64,000 nt of DNA from Azolla caroliniana (taxonomy: Eukaryota; Polypodiophyta): assembly GCA_043228905.1 (NCBI GenBank), contig JBHGNT010000022.1, positions 12,710,001 through 12,774,000 of the forward strand, read 5' to 3'. The notes beneath the pieces were generated by a model. That model ran no database searches. It had not been told where the DNA came from and was given only the letters and a program-made list of their open reading frames with translations. Positions 1-10,269 of this stretch are shown here, in pieces (the first letter of the stretch is position 1; each line of letters starts with the position of its first letter). The position numbers and the translations under genes are program-made.

Positions 1-180
1 CTCCGCCAAGACAATGAAAACATTGAATATATACATCATACATGGATATCCATGTAATTGCATACATACATACATATTTATGTGAGGATAAAAAATCAAC
101 AATCACATACATACATACATACAAATAATATGGATTTGTCTATCCATATAATATATGAATATATATAAGATGGAAAGTGG

Positions 181-190
181 CTATATAATA
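181..190 (+). promoter_or_regulatory. Putative TATA box of the small membrane-protein gene
   Basis: The stretch CTATATAATA lies about 380 bases before the ATG at 570 and matches a plant TATA box. It would imply a leader of roughly 350 bases. The DNA around it is AT-rich, so a chance match is possible. Confidence 0.3.
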
Positions 191-569
191 TCGTCTTGTC
201 ATCCTTGACAAATGGAGTTTTTTGTTTAGTTTCTTTAGGATTAACCGCTCTAAAATTGACACATGGCACCATGTATCAAGCAAAACAAAGGACGGCTATA
301 AAGCATCTTTTCCCTTTAGAGAGTCTGTGTGTTTTTGTGTGATGCTTTGTAGAAGCCTATTTAGCTCCCAACCTTTCTTTTTCTTTTGCTTCGTTGTTGT
401 TTCTCCTCATAATCTACCCTAATCTTCAAACTTGGATACCTTTCAAACATCAACCCTAATTTACCTCATTAAACTAAGCCCTAAGCCAACACAAACTAAA
501 CTAATCTACCCAAAAAGCTTATAGAGCTACACTTGAAATTCTACTCTTAAAATTCTACGAGAAACGAAA

Positions 570-926
570 ATGGTTGATCAAGCCATAAGAGGACCGGAGC
601 CCTATGTGCCACTAATGTTTCTCTTCTTAGTTGTTGGTCTTGGGTTGGGTGTCCCATTCTACTTGAACTACGAGCTAGCAATTGTTGAGGAAGTCCAACA
701 AAGCTTCAAACTTGGGGTGATGATCATGCCTCTTCTTCTCCTTCTTTTAGTCATGGCCTTATCAAATTCATCAAATTGGTCGACTAGTATCCTACCTCCG
801 ACCGACCCTTGCTCTATCCATAGAGTCGGGGGCTCCCCTTGGGGTCTTGCACTCTTCCTCCTCCTCATCCTTGTCATGATTTGGTATCAATGTAATATAT
901 TCGATTATTGGAACCCTCTCAATTAA
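570..926 (+). CDS. Small three-helix membrane protein, uncharacterised plant type
   Basis: A single uninterrupted frame encodes 118 residues with no intron. Three hydrophobic segments stand out: about residues 12-34, 46-63 and 88-106. A polar loop between the second and third carries two Pro-Pro/Asp-Pro turns and the motif IHRVGGSPWG just before the last helix. There is no cleavable signal peptide, and the Gly-rich first helix probably acts as an anchor. From memory, plant genomes hold a family of short proteins of this length with an SPWG-type motif before a final helix and no assigned function, so I leave it unnamed. The start is the first ATG (AAAATGG context) after an AT-rich leader, and the frame ends with TAA shortly before a C-rich tract. 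Membrane location is inferred from hydrophobicity only. Confidence 0.7.
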   Translation: MVDQAIRGPEPYVPLMFLFLVVGLGLGVPFYLNYELAIVEEVQQSFKLGVMIMPLLLLLLVMALSNSSNWSTSILPPTDPCSIHRVGGSPWGLALFLLLILVMIWYQCNIFDYWNPLN

Positions 927-935
927 CACCAGTAA

Positions 936-960
936 CCCCCCCCCCCCTCCCCCTTCCCCC
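936..960 (+). repeat. C-rich homopolymer tract in the 3' region of the small gene
   Basis: A run of C broken only by a few T residues begins nine bases after the stop codon. It is one of three long poly(C)/poly(G) tracts in this window (also 8812-8837 and 36402-36422). Confidence 0.8.
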
Positions 961-1317
961 AAACTTATCACTTAACACTACTATGTCCTAACTCAATGTT
1001 TAAATACCTCTTTTCTTTCACACCAAAGAGACTAGTAACAACAATTTGGTATTGCAAATTTGTCACTTATAGCCTCATGTTTGTATTATATCTCAAGTTT
1101 TTACCTTCTTAAGTCACTCAATTTTGCCTAAACTCATCATTGTGTTTGTATTAAGAGACTCGTAACAGCAATTTGGTCTTGCAATTTTGTCATGTATTGT
1201 CTTTGGTTTGTATTATATCTCAAGCTTATACCTTCTTAACTCACTCAATTTTGGCTAAATTCGTCATCGTGTTCGAATTAAATTTTAATGGTATATTATC
1301 ATTAGGTTTGTAATGCA

Positions 1318-1594
1318 ATTTATGTTTTATGTGTTTTTTTTTTCCAAAAAAATACTGCTTCGCATTAGTTAGCAAACAAAATTACATCATAGAACTCTCA
1401 AAATTCCTCTCAACAGCCCTCACTCTGGCCTTCCCACCAAAGCGGACATAGTCCCCACCTCATTTTCAACAAACGTAACCAAACAACTCCAATAACCTAG
1501 TTATTTGTACCATAACTATACAAATTTACAACACCTAGACGTTGTTGGAAACTATTGGGGGAAACAACCATCGGGGATTTATGTTTTATGTGTT
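1318..1594 (-). mobile_element. Short non-LTR insertion (truncated LINE tail or SINE) with 18-bp target duplication
   Basis: The 18 bases ATTTATGTTTTATGTGTT occur at 1318-1335 and again, identical, at 1577-1594. Between them lie 241 bases that start with a T-run followed by CCAAAAAAATACTGCTT, i.e. a poly(A) tail on the minus strand. The pattern CCAAAA...CATTAGTTAG near the tail recurs at the 3' ends of the LINEs beginning near 17044 and 39297. This marks a target-primed insertion of a 5'-truncated LINE or a SINE sharing the LINE tail. No coding capacity is seen. Confidence 0.85.
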
Positions 1595-1738
1595 ATGTTT
1601 ATATTGTAATATCTTTGTACACTCATTCACTTTGGCCTAGTACCATAATTAATCCATCACTCATGAATAGATTGGGTCAAAGCCACTATCTTAATTTTAT
1701 ACTATTCATTCATAATTAATCTAAGATCCAGTATCATC

Positions 1739-1861
1739 ATTTATATCTTAACTTTTTGCATTAACACAGTATTGTAAGCTCATCAAGTAAGGATGATACA
1801 CAAATCATAACACTTGATGAGTTTACAATACTACGTTAATGCACAAACTCAAGATATAAAT
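1739..1861. repeat. Imperfect inverted repeat (hairpin; MITE-like or foldback)
   Basis: Arms of about 50 bases (1739-1788 and 1812-1861) are roughly 88 percent complementary and are separated by a loop of about 23 bases. The inner arm ends are CTCATCAAGT and ACTTGATGAG. It could be a foldback MITE or a small-RNA precursor; nothing here decides between them. Confidence 0.7.
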
Positions 1862-2970
1862 AGAACTTACTAAATTAATTTGTTCGGTCGATCCATACAA
1901 GGCAAGAATTCTATCAAGGCTACAAAATTACTAATTGAGCAATGAATTAACCTACATAATCAAAGGGATTAACCTTTTGCAAATGTGTCCAAGGGAGGGA
2001 GATAGAGAAGAATACATGGTTAACTCCCAACAAAAGGCTCCATGCCTAAAAGTTCATTGCAAGACAAGAGTAGAGAAACCCAGAAATACACATTACATGC
2101 AGGTTAATATGGTGACATGTAGAGTATCAAATGTATAAGCAATCAATCTCTATATTTGACTTGATTCACATACACTTTAAATGTTTTCTTAAATGAATGG
2201 CTTATGTCCAAGTTCTACTAAATCGTTGATGAATGACTCTTTTCCTTTTAACATTATAAGATATGAAGGTGTGTTTCTAACTTGAAGTGAGGTTTCATGC
2301 CACCTAAATTGTAAACTCCTCATCCCTTTGTGACCTTGCTTAGATTATGCCCTTTATTCAATAAACATCTAAATGTATAGGTAGTTTTGCCAAGAATTAA
2401 CATTTTCCATTTATGTGTCAAGGATTCTTGGATTTAACAACTCCAAGGCGGTTCTATTTTTGTGTGTATATTGAAAAACCACATCGTATATCTTAGACTT
2501 GAGCATGCTTTCATCTCCAACTGTAGGTAGCTTTGCGATCTACCTTTTCCCCTTTATATGCATCAAGGTTTTCTTAGATTTGAGGGCTCCATGGAGATTT
2601 CAATTTATATTTAATATCACATAACACGTCATTTACATTATTAGACAAGAAGAATATAAAAATTTATAACCTTCCAAGTGGAAGTAGGTTATTCATGAAA
2701 ATAGATTGTTCATAGATGTTTATTACCTTAACATTAGCTTTAATCATAATAAAGTGTATGGCCCCTTTGAGTCATATTCAAGCATCTATCGGTATGATAA
2801 AGTCCAAGTAATAATATAGAAGTACATCATCAAGACATTATATGTTATAGCATAATGTAAATGCATTCATTTGTATAAAATATACGAAAGCTTGGATGTC
2901 CACAAAAATGAGTGTGACGTACTCATGAAGTCACCTTATTGAATTCAGAAATTTAAAATATATAGACATA
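1862..2970. other. AT-rich intergenic DNA without recognisable genes
   Basis: Only short chance frames are present. Two loosely similar stretches around 2390-2440 and 2540-2600 suggest very old duplication. No RNA gene or transposon hallmark was seen. Confidence 0.5.
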
Positions 2971-3498
2971 ATGACAGGGCATTTAAGCTTGTGCTTTGCT
3001 ACACTAGCATCGTGGGTGGAAGTTTCCAGAAATAGGTTTGATGTTGCCTTCATTCATTATAAAAACTCTTCACAAGTTACAACTCTATTTGAGATCACGT
3101 GCACCAAATATTTGGTTTATGACATTGATATCAACATTTATTTCCACTATATGATCAAAAAGGATATTAGTGCCCTACAAAAAGTTATGCTAACGAATGA
3201 TAATTGTCGCCCTTTAAAATATAAACTTTTTTTTTTTCAAAAAAAAAATATAAACTTATTTTGTTCATATAGAAGAGAAATTGAAATCATTTTGCTGGTT
3301 AAAATGCCCCAACAACAATTGCATGATGCTTTTAGTAAAAATGGAAGTGGATATAAGCTAGAAAATTTGCATGATGCCTTTACCAACCATGGAGATGGAT
3401 ATCAATTGGAAAATCTGTATGATGCCTTAAATATGCATGGAGATGAATATGAAAGTACTTGGGGTTCATGCATACTTTTTTATAAGGTTGCTGCATGA
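2971..3498 (+). CDS. Doubtful 175-codon ORF with an in-frame 16-residue repeat
   Basis: An open frame of 175 codons is preceded by AT-rich DNA with no clear promoter. I do not recognise the first 110 residues. A T-run and A-run (about 3228-3250) inside the frame translate into Phe and Lys runs, which argues against a real protein. The last 60 residues contain three copies of a 16-residue unit beginning LHDAF and containing GDGY. The copies follow a 48-base DNA repeat that keeps the frame open. The likeliest reading is a chance frame over a minisatellite or a remnant of a repeat protein. Confidence 0.2.
   Translation: MTGHLSLCFATLASWVEVSRNRFDVAFIHYKNSSQVTTLFEITCTKYLVYDIDINIYFHYMIKKDISALQKVMLTNDNCRPLKYKLFFFQKKNINLFCSYRREIEIILLVKMPQQQLHDAFSKNGSGYKLENLHDAFTNHGDGYQLENLYDALNMHGDEYESTWGSCILFYKVAA
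3319..3462 (+). repeat. Three-copy 48-bp tandem repeat
   Basis: Units begin at 3319, 3367 and 3415 with TTGCATGATGC, TTGCATGATGCC and CTGTATGATGCC. The period is exactly 48 bases, so the reading frame is kept. The copies differ by several substitutions and no indels. Confidence 0.8.
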
Positions 3499-5434
3499 AA
3501 ATTTGCATTACTCCATTTCATATTGTTCCATTACACTTGACAATGGTATAAAGTATCTCAGTGTGTAAGCCAGACATTAAGTTAGCAATCAGATGATATA
3601 CAAATTTACCAAAAACCCAAGAAAACTTTTTTGATACAATAAAAGCGAATATATAATGACACACTTCAAAAGAAATTTAATATAATTATATTTCATTTTG
3701 GAATCATGTCTTCAACCTGTCTACATGTTAGAAAACATTGAAGTAAAAAATATAAATTTGCTCCGAGAGATGGCTATGAGTTCTTAGCACATCAATTTGC
3801 TACATTGCTGGCACTATTCATGTGTACTGAGGGTTCAAATTCTTTTCCTTCGATATTTGATTGTTCTTATCAGCAGAGATTCAAGAAGACTGGATAGACA
3901 TTCAAGCTCTATGCTCCATGTCCAAACATAATGATGGAAACAAAAATGACTACTGTATAGACAAACAGCTTTTGGCTTGCATGATGCAATCTCCTGAGTT
4001 GCGTTTTAGGATGCAATCTATCTAGTTGTCCCGCATACTTCTATGTATACACCATTTAAGAGCACATTATCTCTTATGGGTTAATGGAAAACCAACTTAT
4101 TTTGTTCCTCATACTATAGTAAACCTAGATTGGACTAACTCACTTAGATTGTATACACCATTTAAGAGCACATTATCTCTCATGGCAATATTGATATGCA
4201 ACTTGTTTGTTATACTTGTTTACACCAAACCATTAACCTGTCAAGATATGTGAACTATTAAAAAGGATAACTTCATCTGGTCTCCTAGCCCAAATGCTCA
4301 GGCAAATCGATTGCTTTCCAACTTAGACGTGGAAAACCAAGAATGATTTCTAGATCTTCATCCTTATTCAGCTTATCCAAACTAGTAAGACACCAATATT
4401 TCTCTCAATAAACTAGATACATAAATGAATAAACCAATTCATATTCTTAGATGACAAGTACGATTGTTTGGCTGCTCAATCCCAAAAAACATCACAAATC
4501 ACTTCCCATGAAAGTTACCACAATTAGTGAATTCAGCAAAATGAACAAAACAAAATGTCAGAAAACAAATGATCCCATGTTAATCATCAATGACTTATTA
4601 GGGTCTTCCTTTATAAGTTTTTAAATTTATACTAAGGACTTACTTTCCATTATTAATTTTGGGGCATTATCTAAAAAAGTTAATATCGTATAAAATAAAT
4701 ATCTAGTGGCTACTTACCACATGATATATAGCATCATCATTTGATAGACAATAACAACTTTCACACTTTTGGATTTCTTCCAAAAATAGCATGTCTAGCT
4801 TTTTAAGAACAAAATATTCCACAACTATATAAGTGAAAGGAGTGAATGAGAGGAAAATAAAGAAAGAAAACAAAAGCCACCTAGACATAGAACTAAGTTG
4901 ATCAACTGAAAAAATACAAGAGGGAAAACATTTACTACTTTTTGTGATATCTACGTTCAAAAAACAAGAGGGAAACAAACTCTATGGGGTAAAAAGTATT
5001 GACACGAAGTAACACAAAAAAACTGAAGTGGATAAAAAATGTTGAAATTAGGCAAAACTAAAAAATATAAGAACCAAAAGAAAGCAACATTTTTTTACAA
5101 GAAAAAATGCAATAACTAATTGCATTATTAAAAAAGATTCTCAACTTTACACTACCTTCAGCATTCCCAACTGAACTTCTTTCAATTAACAAAACGTGCA
5201 GAGAAAGAAAAGAAGGAAAATAAAGAGGTCTTCTCAAGGAAACCACACATTCAAGTCCAATTTTCAGACAATGCTGATGAATGAGAAGTAACCCATTAAT
5301 TCATATCAGCAAACCAAAACACTACAAATGTTGGTCGTTTTTGTGTGCGCAAAGAAACCGATATTCCCTTGGAAATTGAGTCCTTGTGAAACTGTATGTG
5401 TTCATAGACATCACCATTTATTCATATTCAATCT
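3499..5434. other. Gene-free AT-rich interval
   Basis: Apart from a 34-base direct repeat (about 4045-4078 and 4151-4184, both with ACACCATTTAAGAGCACATT), no feature is supported. The short frames on both strands are A/T-rich and resemble no protein I know. The part nearest 5435 should hold the 3' UTR of the DCD gene; a minus-strand AATAAA lies at about 5417-5422. Confidence 0.5.
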
Positions 5435-7075
5435 TCACATTCTATAATGGAGGGCAGATGCTGGATCATATGACAAGCTATCACCATAACCCCTATAAGA
5501 AAGCTCCCTTTGATACACTATCTCTCTATAGAGATGGTCAGAGGGAAGCAAGGGGCGATTCCGCAGCATCAAAGCTTGTTGAGCTTGCTCGGCATAAGCA
5601 TTGTCTTCTACATATCGCCGCGCAGCAAAAGAAGCATCATATGCAATCGGATCCAAGCCATAGGAGGCCCTCCTCTCGAATGCATCTAATTGTGCCTCTT
5701 GTAATTGCCTACGAAGGATTCGTTCCTGGTATAAAGCTTCAGCTTCAGATAGAGGTGGTGGATATGCCGAGGGCATATGAACGACCTCCTCTCTTGCATA
5801 AGCAGAGCTACCGGCATATTCTCGGGGATACATTGTTATATAATTATCTCTTCTGTGAAGGGGAGCATCATCACCACGTGAAAAAGGTTTTAATGATCTA
5901 AGGTCTCGGGGAGAACCTCTGAATGCATTTGATTTGATAGAGGATTTTTTGTTCCTATCTTTTCCAGGCTTCGGCTTTGGAAAACCTCTCGAGTCCAAAG
6001 GCCTAAAAAGACGTAACAGTTTCCCAACCTGAAATAGAAATACATACAAAGCTTCTTAAGTCCTACCACACATACACACTCAATATAAACCCAGCCCCAT
6101 CACATGAACCTTCAGCTACCTGCTCGTCATTCAATTCACATCGGAACTTGCTTCCTCGGAAATAGTTCTCCCTTATTGCCCCTTTGAACACACTCTCTTC
6201 AAGCGGCATGCAGTCCTTGTGGATGCGGAATCTCACCTGTTGTATTTCCGAAAAATCAAAGCCTTCTTGAGCTTGGAATCGTTCTAAAAGCCATACAAAA
6301 GGAAAACATTTGGTGGGAATTATTGCACTATTTTGAAAGCATGTTTATAGACCTGAGCCGGAAACTTGCGATCGGCATCCTTGAAGGCCTCTTGGACCAA
6401 ATTCATACCTCCCTCAGAACTTGCATTGTAAACTCCATATAAGACTCTCTTATCAATGTCGAAGAGGAATAACTTAGTCCCCTTCTTCACCTGCTCCACT
6501 ATATCTTTCTTTGCCTCTGGGAGGCCAAAGACACGATACTTGAAACAATCTTTCTTGGTTTCTCCATTACACATGAAGATAAGCCCAGCAATATCCACCT
6601 TTTTCTTCGACATTGGATCCATAATTTTCTTCTCTTTTGTATCCATCCTTTCCTTCTCATCCTTGAAAGTATCTGATGCTTCAGTAGTGAGTTTCTGATT
6701 CTTCTTGAATCTATTCCTTTTTCGTTTTCCCTTACCAGGAGAGTTCTTAACCTCTGGCCCAGATGCATCTTGGGATTTCTCAGTCTTTCCAGCATTCTCT
6801 TTCAGAAGTTGTTGCTCTGCGTGTGAATGCTTGCTATCTCCGACCTCCAGAGATTCCTTGAGATGCCCAGACTTCAGAGATTCCTTGCCATGCCTTGGCA
6901 CAGGAGATTCCTGGTTATTTCTGGCCCCAATAGTTTCTTTGCTACTTCTGGCCACAATAATTTCCTTGCTATCATCCCCCATGACAGATTCCACTTTTGC
7001 CTTCCCTTCCAGCCTCGCGAATGCATCTCCTCTTCCTTTATCTCTTCCTTGCTTGAATTTCTTACTTCTAGTCAT
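5435..7075 (-). CDS. DCD (Development and Cell Death) domain protein
   Basis: Minus-strand exons 7075-6353, 6236-6120 and 6028-5435 join in phase through CAG|GT donors and AG acceptors to give 477 residues. Residues 1-160 are Lys/Glu/Ser-rich with about five imperfect ten-residue repeats ([24 protein letters not shown]) and basic runs such as [12 protein letters not shown] that could be nuclear signals. The DCD domain follows at about 161-287, with the family marks [36 protein letters not shown], and VRFRIH in exon 2. The C-terminal 190 residues are low-complexity, rich in Arg, Tyr, Ala and Ser. DCD proteins are plant proteins tied to stress and programmed cell death; no biochemical role is certain. 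The start is the ATG after an inferred leader-intron acceptor. Confidence 0.88.
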
Positions 7076-7084
7076 GGCTATTTT

Positions 7085-8010
7085 ACGAGTGTCTAAACCC
7101 TAGAAAATGCTAAGGTATTTCAACTCAAATGATCTAAACCCTAAACGAGGCTTAGATATTTCAAACCAGCAAGATCAAAAACCCTAATCAAGGCTAAAAA
7201 TGTCAATCCAATAGGGTCTGACCCCAAACAAGAGATGACTATGTCAACTCAAGGATTCAAAACCTTAAACAAATTGTAGATGTGGCAAGAAAAAAGGATC
7301 TAAAACGCCAAACTAGACGTGGTACAGCAATCCAACAGGTCTTAGACCGTACAGAAGACTATGATATGTCCCCAAAATTTTGGGTTTTAAACTTTTGGAA
7401 ACGCTTAACATGTCAAACTGCAAGACTTAATCTCTAATCAACACTTACATATGTTGATCCAACATGTGTAACCCTATGCAAGACACAGATATGTAAAGTT
7501 TCAAACCTTAAACAAAAGCTAAATATATGAAGTTCTAAACATTTAACAAGACAACGAAGTCAAGCTCTAAACTCTAATCTAATCAAGATAAAAATGTCCA
7601 TCCAATAGGATTTAAAGCTTCAAAAGACTAGGTTATGTCCGCCAGAACAGGGTCTAAACAATAGGCCCGACTTAGATATGTCAAGTCAACAGGGTGCAAA
7701 ACCTAAATAAGACTTAGACAGGTGAACACAGAAGGGTCTAAAACCCTTAAAAAAAACTGAGATGTGACAAAAAAACATGGTTTAAAGTATAAACAAGACG
7801 TGGATATGCCCACAGGTTCTAGACAATACTGAGATACGTCAATCAAACGGGTTCCTAAACCCAACACAGAAGTCATATGTCAAGAAAATAGATTCAGAAC
7901 CCTAAACACGGTTTAAATATGTAAAGGCAAGATCTAAACAAGAGTTACATATGACAATCTCGACAGGGTCTGAACTCTAGACAAAGCTTACATTTCAAGC
8001 CAAGATAAGG
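7085..8010 (-). repeat. Decayed 42-bp minisatellite with telomere-like CCCTAAA, filling the DCD leader intron
   Basis: About 22 degenerate units follow one another with spacings mostly of 36-44 bases (starts near 7095, 7133, 7174, 7215, 7257, 7300). Typical unit parts are CTAAACCCTAAAC, TTAGATATGTCAA and CAACAGGGT. On the minus strand this interval lies between a CAG|GTATGT donor ending an exon at 8270 and a TTTTCTAG acceptor near 7100, so I read it as a 1.17-kb 5'-leader intron. The intron is inferred; the repeat is seen directly. Confidence 0.7.
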
Positions 8011-8039
8011 AGCGACTCGATGCCCTGGCAGGAAAAGTT

Positions 8040-8205
8040 TTGCAAAGACTAATCCTGACCCTAATCCTAATACTAACTCGAAATCCTCTCACTTTGACCC
8101 TCGCCCTAAATTCTCAAACCCTGATCCTAACTCTTAAATCTTCAATCTCTAAACAGTCTAACCATAACCTCAATCTAACCCTAATCCATCCTAGACCTAA
8201 GCCTA
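8040..8205. repeat. Degenerate telomere-like (CCCTAAT)n tract
   Basis: Many variants of the plant telomere unit lie in one register (CCTGACCC, CCCTAATCCTAAT, CCCTAAATTC, CTAACCCTAATCC). It sits inside the inferred DCD leader intron, next to the 42-bp array. Confidence 0.6.
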
Positions 8206-8269
8206 AGTAACAACATAAAAATCCATAAGTTTTAGCGGAGAGGTTAAGTGAAGAGATGAGAAGACATAC

Positions 8270-8401
8270 CTGGAACAGGAGGGATGGGGTTAGCTGCTCT
8301 GTGTGGTGATAGAAATTAGGGTTTGGTCCGTGGAGCGGGAGCTTGAAAGACGAAACTTGTAGACAGACAAAGACAGGAAGGAGAAGCAGAAGAAAATGAA
8401 T

Positions 8402-8440
<39 letters not shown>
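8270..8440 (-). promoter_or_regulatory. Inferred non-coding first exon and CT-rich leader of the DCD gene
   Basis: Read on the minus strand, the stretch begins with a (CT)n run (8405-8439 as GA), then CTTCTGCTTCTCCTTCC and AAACCCTAATTTC, and ends at CCAG|GTATGT. CT-rich leaders with AAACCCTAA telo-box-like motifs are common in plant promoters and 5' exons. The transcription start is not located. Confidence 0.45.
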
Positions 8441-8443
<3 letters not shown>

Positions 8444-8677
8444 ATTATCTTGTCTTGGGAGGGCAAATATGAGGCCCAAAATAATAATAATAATAAGTGT
8501 TTTCCTAGGGAAACTTGTGAACCCGATTGATTTTTTTTTTTTTCACAGCGATAGAATCGCGGAAAAATTTCAGTCTGTCTCGGAAAGAAAGACGTTCGAG
8601 AAACTCCGCTCCGCTCTCATGAATTATTGTCGTGATCGGGTCCGACCCGCTCATTGTGTGTGTGTGTGTGCGCGCGC

Positions 8678-8807
8678 CCCTGAGATGATGAACCCAGGTG
8701 CGAGAACTGCGGTTTTTTTGGGCTGATTCAGATTGCGCACTGAAAGCATTTCCCAGATATCCACGAATCGGACGTAGAGCATCGTGCCAGAAGCGTGTGA
8801 TGGCTTA

Positions 8808-8838
<31 letters not shown>

Positions 8839-8891
8839 TGGGGACGAGGACTTTGTTCAGGGAAAATTGCACACAATCGAGTAGTCCCCAG
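8678..8891 (+). repeat. Left copy of a ~200-bp direct duplication bracketing the copia element
   Basis: This segment shares blocks with 16090-16275, including GATTCAGATTGCGCACTGAAA, GAATCGGA, GCGTGTGAT, GGCTTAGACTCCCCC and AATTGCACACAATC. It ends exactly where the 5' LTR starts. Identity by eye is about 80-85 percent, lower than between the two LTRs. It contains the poly(C) run at 8812-8837, which is only five C in the right copy. Confidence 0.8.
8812..8837 (+). repeat. Poly(C) tract of 26 bases
   Basis: An uninterrupted C run. The matching place in the right-hand copy near 16220 holds only CCCCC, so the tract expanded after the duplication. Its length is also prone to sequencing error. Confidence 0.85.
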
Positions 8892-9164
8892 TGTTGAGAA
8901 TCAAACTCAACTTCCCATAGGTTCACACTACCCCATGGACATACCAAGCTAGTTTTGTAAATAGTAGAAAGGGCATTTGCCCTAGTTTAGTTGCTATATA
9001 AACCGACTCATTGTAACTTAGTTGTTGTTGGAAGTCGTATGTAATATACAGTTTGATTATCTCTGTCTGTCTGTCTGTCTGTCTCTCTCTGTTGCTACAC
9101 GCACCCACACATAGTCTCTCATCTTCCGTTGTATTGCAATCACCACAGACTCCATTTCTTAACA
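8892..9164 (+). repeat. 5' LTR of the copia element
   Basis: Begins TGTTGAGAATC and ends TTTCTTAACA (TG...CA ends), 273 bases. It holds TATATAAACC near 8996, a likely TATA box, and a (TCTG)n run near 9060-9085. Confidence 0.92.
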
Positions 9165-9176
9165 TGGTATCAGAGC
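9165..9176 (+). other. Primer binding site complementary to initiator methionine tRNA
   Basis: TGGTATCAGAGC directly abuts the 5' LTR. It matches the standard plant copia primer site for the 3' end of tRNA-iMet. Confidence 0.93.
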
Positions 9177-9266
9177 GTGTGGTTGTCTGATCACACCTAT
9201 TCGATTGTGTTGTGCTGCACGCCGACGATCATCAGAACCGGCTAATCAACAGAAGAAGAAATCACC

Positions 9267-10220
9267 ATGAACACTCAAATGGGAAGCGCTCTTCCTACGA
9301 AGAAGCTCGACAAAACGAACTTTGCACCTTGGGAGTACAAGATGCATCAATACCTTGTCGGACAAGGTTGCTAGAGCTACAGTGAAGGAGCTCACGAAAC
9401 GCAACCCAACCCAACACACGCCGACTATCCCGCTTGGGAGCAGGCCACGAGCCGTGTGTTGTATTGTCTAGCATCACGCGTTCATGATCATATGCTTGGC
9501 TACATTTGAGAGGTAAAAACGCCGAAGCAGGCGTGGGAAAATCTCAAGAAGATTTTCGTAGCCAATACGGCCGCACGCAAGCTCCAGCTTCGTTAGGAGC
9601 TGAATAACATCCAACAAAGGGACATGTCAATCTCAAGTTATACCTTGAAGATCAAGGAGCTATGTGACGCCCTCGGATCGATCAACGTCGTTATTGATGA
9701 TGAAGAAGTGGTGTAGATATATATGCCTCGGAGGCTTAGCATCTCGTTTCGGCGCGATTAGATCAGCCATTCTTGCAAGGGAGAACCCTCCTTCTTCGAC
9801 CTTCAATCGATATTGTTGGTCGAAGAGAATCACGCTCGACAGAGGAGCAACGCATCAGATAGTCATTTGCCCTACTCCCAGTCAGATAATGGAAAAGATT
9901 TCGGCCGTGGAATCAGAGGTCGTTTCGGACAAGGCCATAATGATCAGCCGAATCAAGGGCGTAACTCCCACCAGTGGCAAGCGGATAGGAACGGGCCCAT
10001 AGAGCTTGGCAGACGGGGGAGTCATAATGCCGGACCGAGCAATTGCCGAAACCAAGTCGAGTGCAGGTACTGCGGAAAACCCGACCACTACAAAGAAGAG
10101 TGCCAAAAGAAGAAACGTGAGGCAGGCCGACAACTCACGAACTACGCAACAAATTCTGACTACGGCGATCGTGGCGGAATGTTCGTAATGAGGCATAAAG
10201 CACACTCAATGTCCGCATAG
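9267..10220 (+). pseudogene. copia gag (capsid and zinc knuckle), frameshifted
   Basis: The reading begins at the ATG at 9267 with the usual copia gag opening (LDKTNFAPWEYKM). The frame breaks near 9366 and several stops follow (for example near 9508 and 9595). The distal part is open from 9813 to 10220 and contains a CCHC knuckle, CRYCGKPDHYKEEC, at about 10060-10101. Gag would package element RNA in cytoplasmic particles; this copy cannot. Confidence 0.85.
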
Positions 10221-10269
10221 GCTTCAACTAGCGCCCCCGCCTCAAATCTCGGGTGCGTCCAACCATATG

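Noticed and set aside
222-422. 66-codon frame upstream of the small membrane-protein gene
   Set aside because: It does not start with ATG, is rich in Phe/Cys from T-runs, and lies in the probable leader.
5386-5901. 171-codon plus-strand frame
   Set aside because: It is the antisense shadow of exon 3 of the DCD gene, whose minus-strand frame continues the domain in phase.
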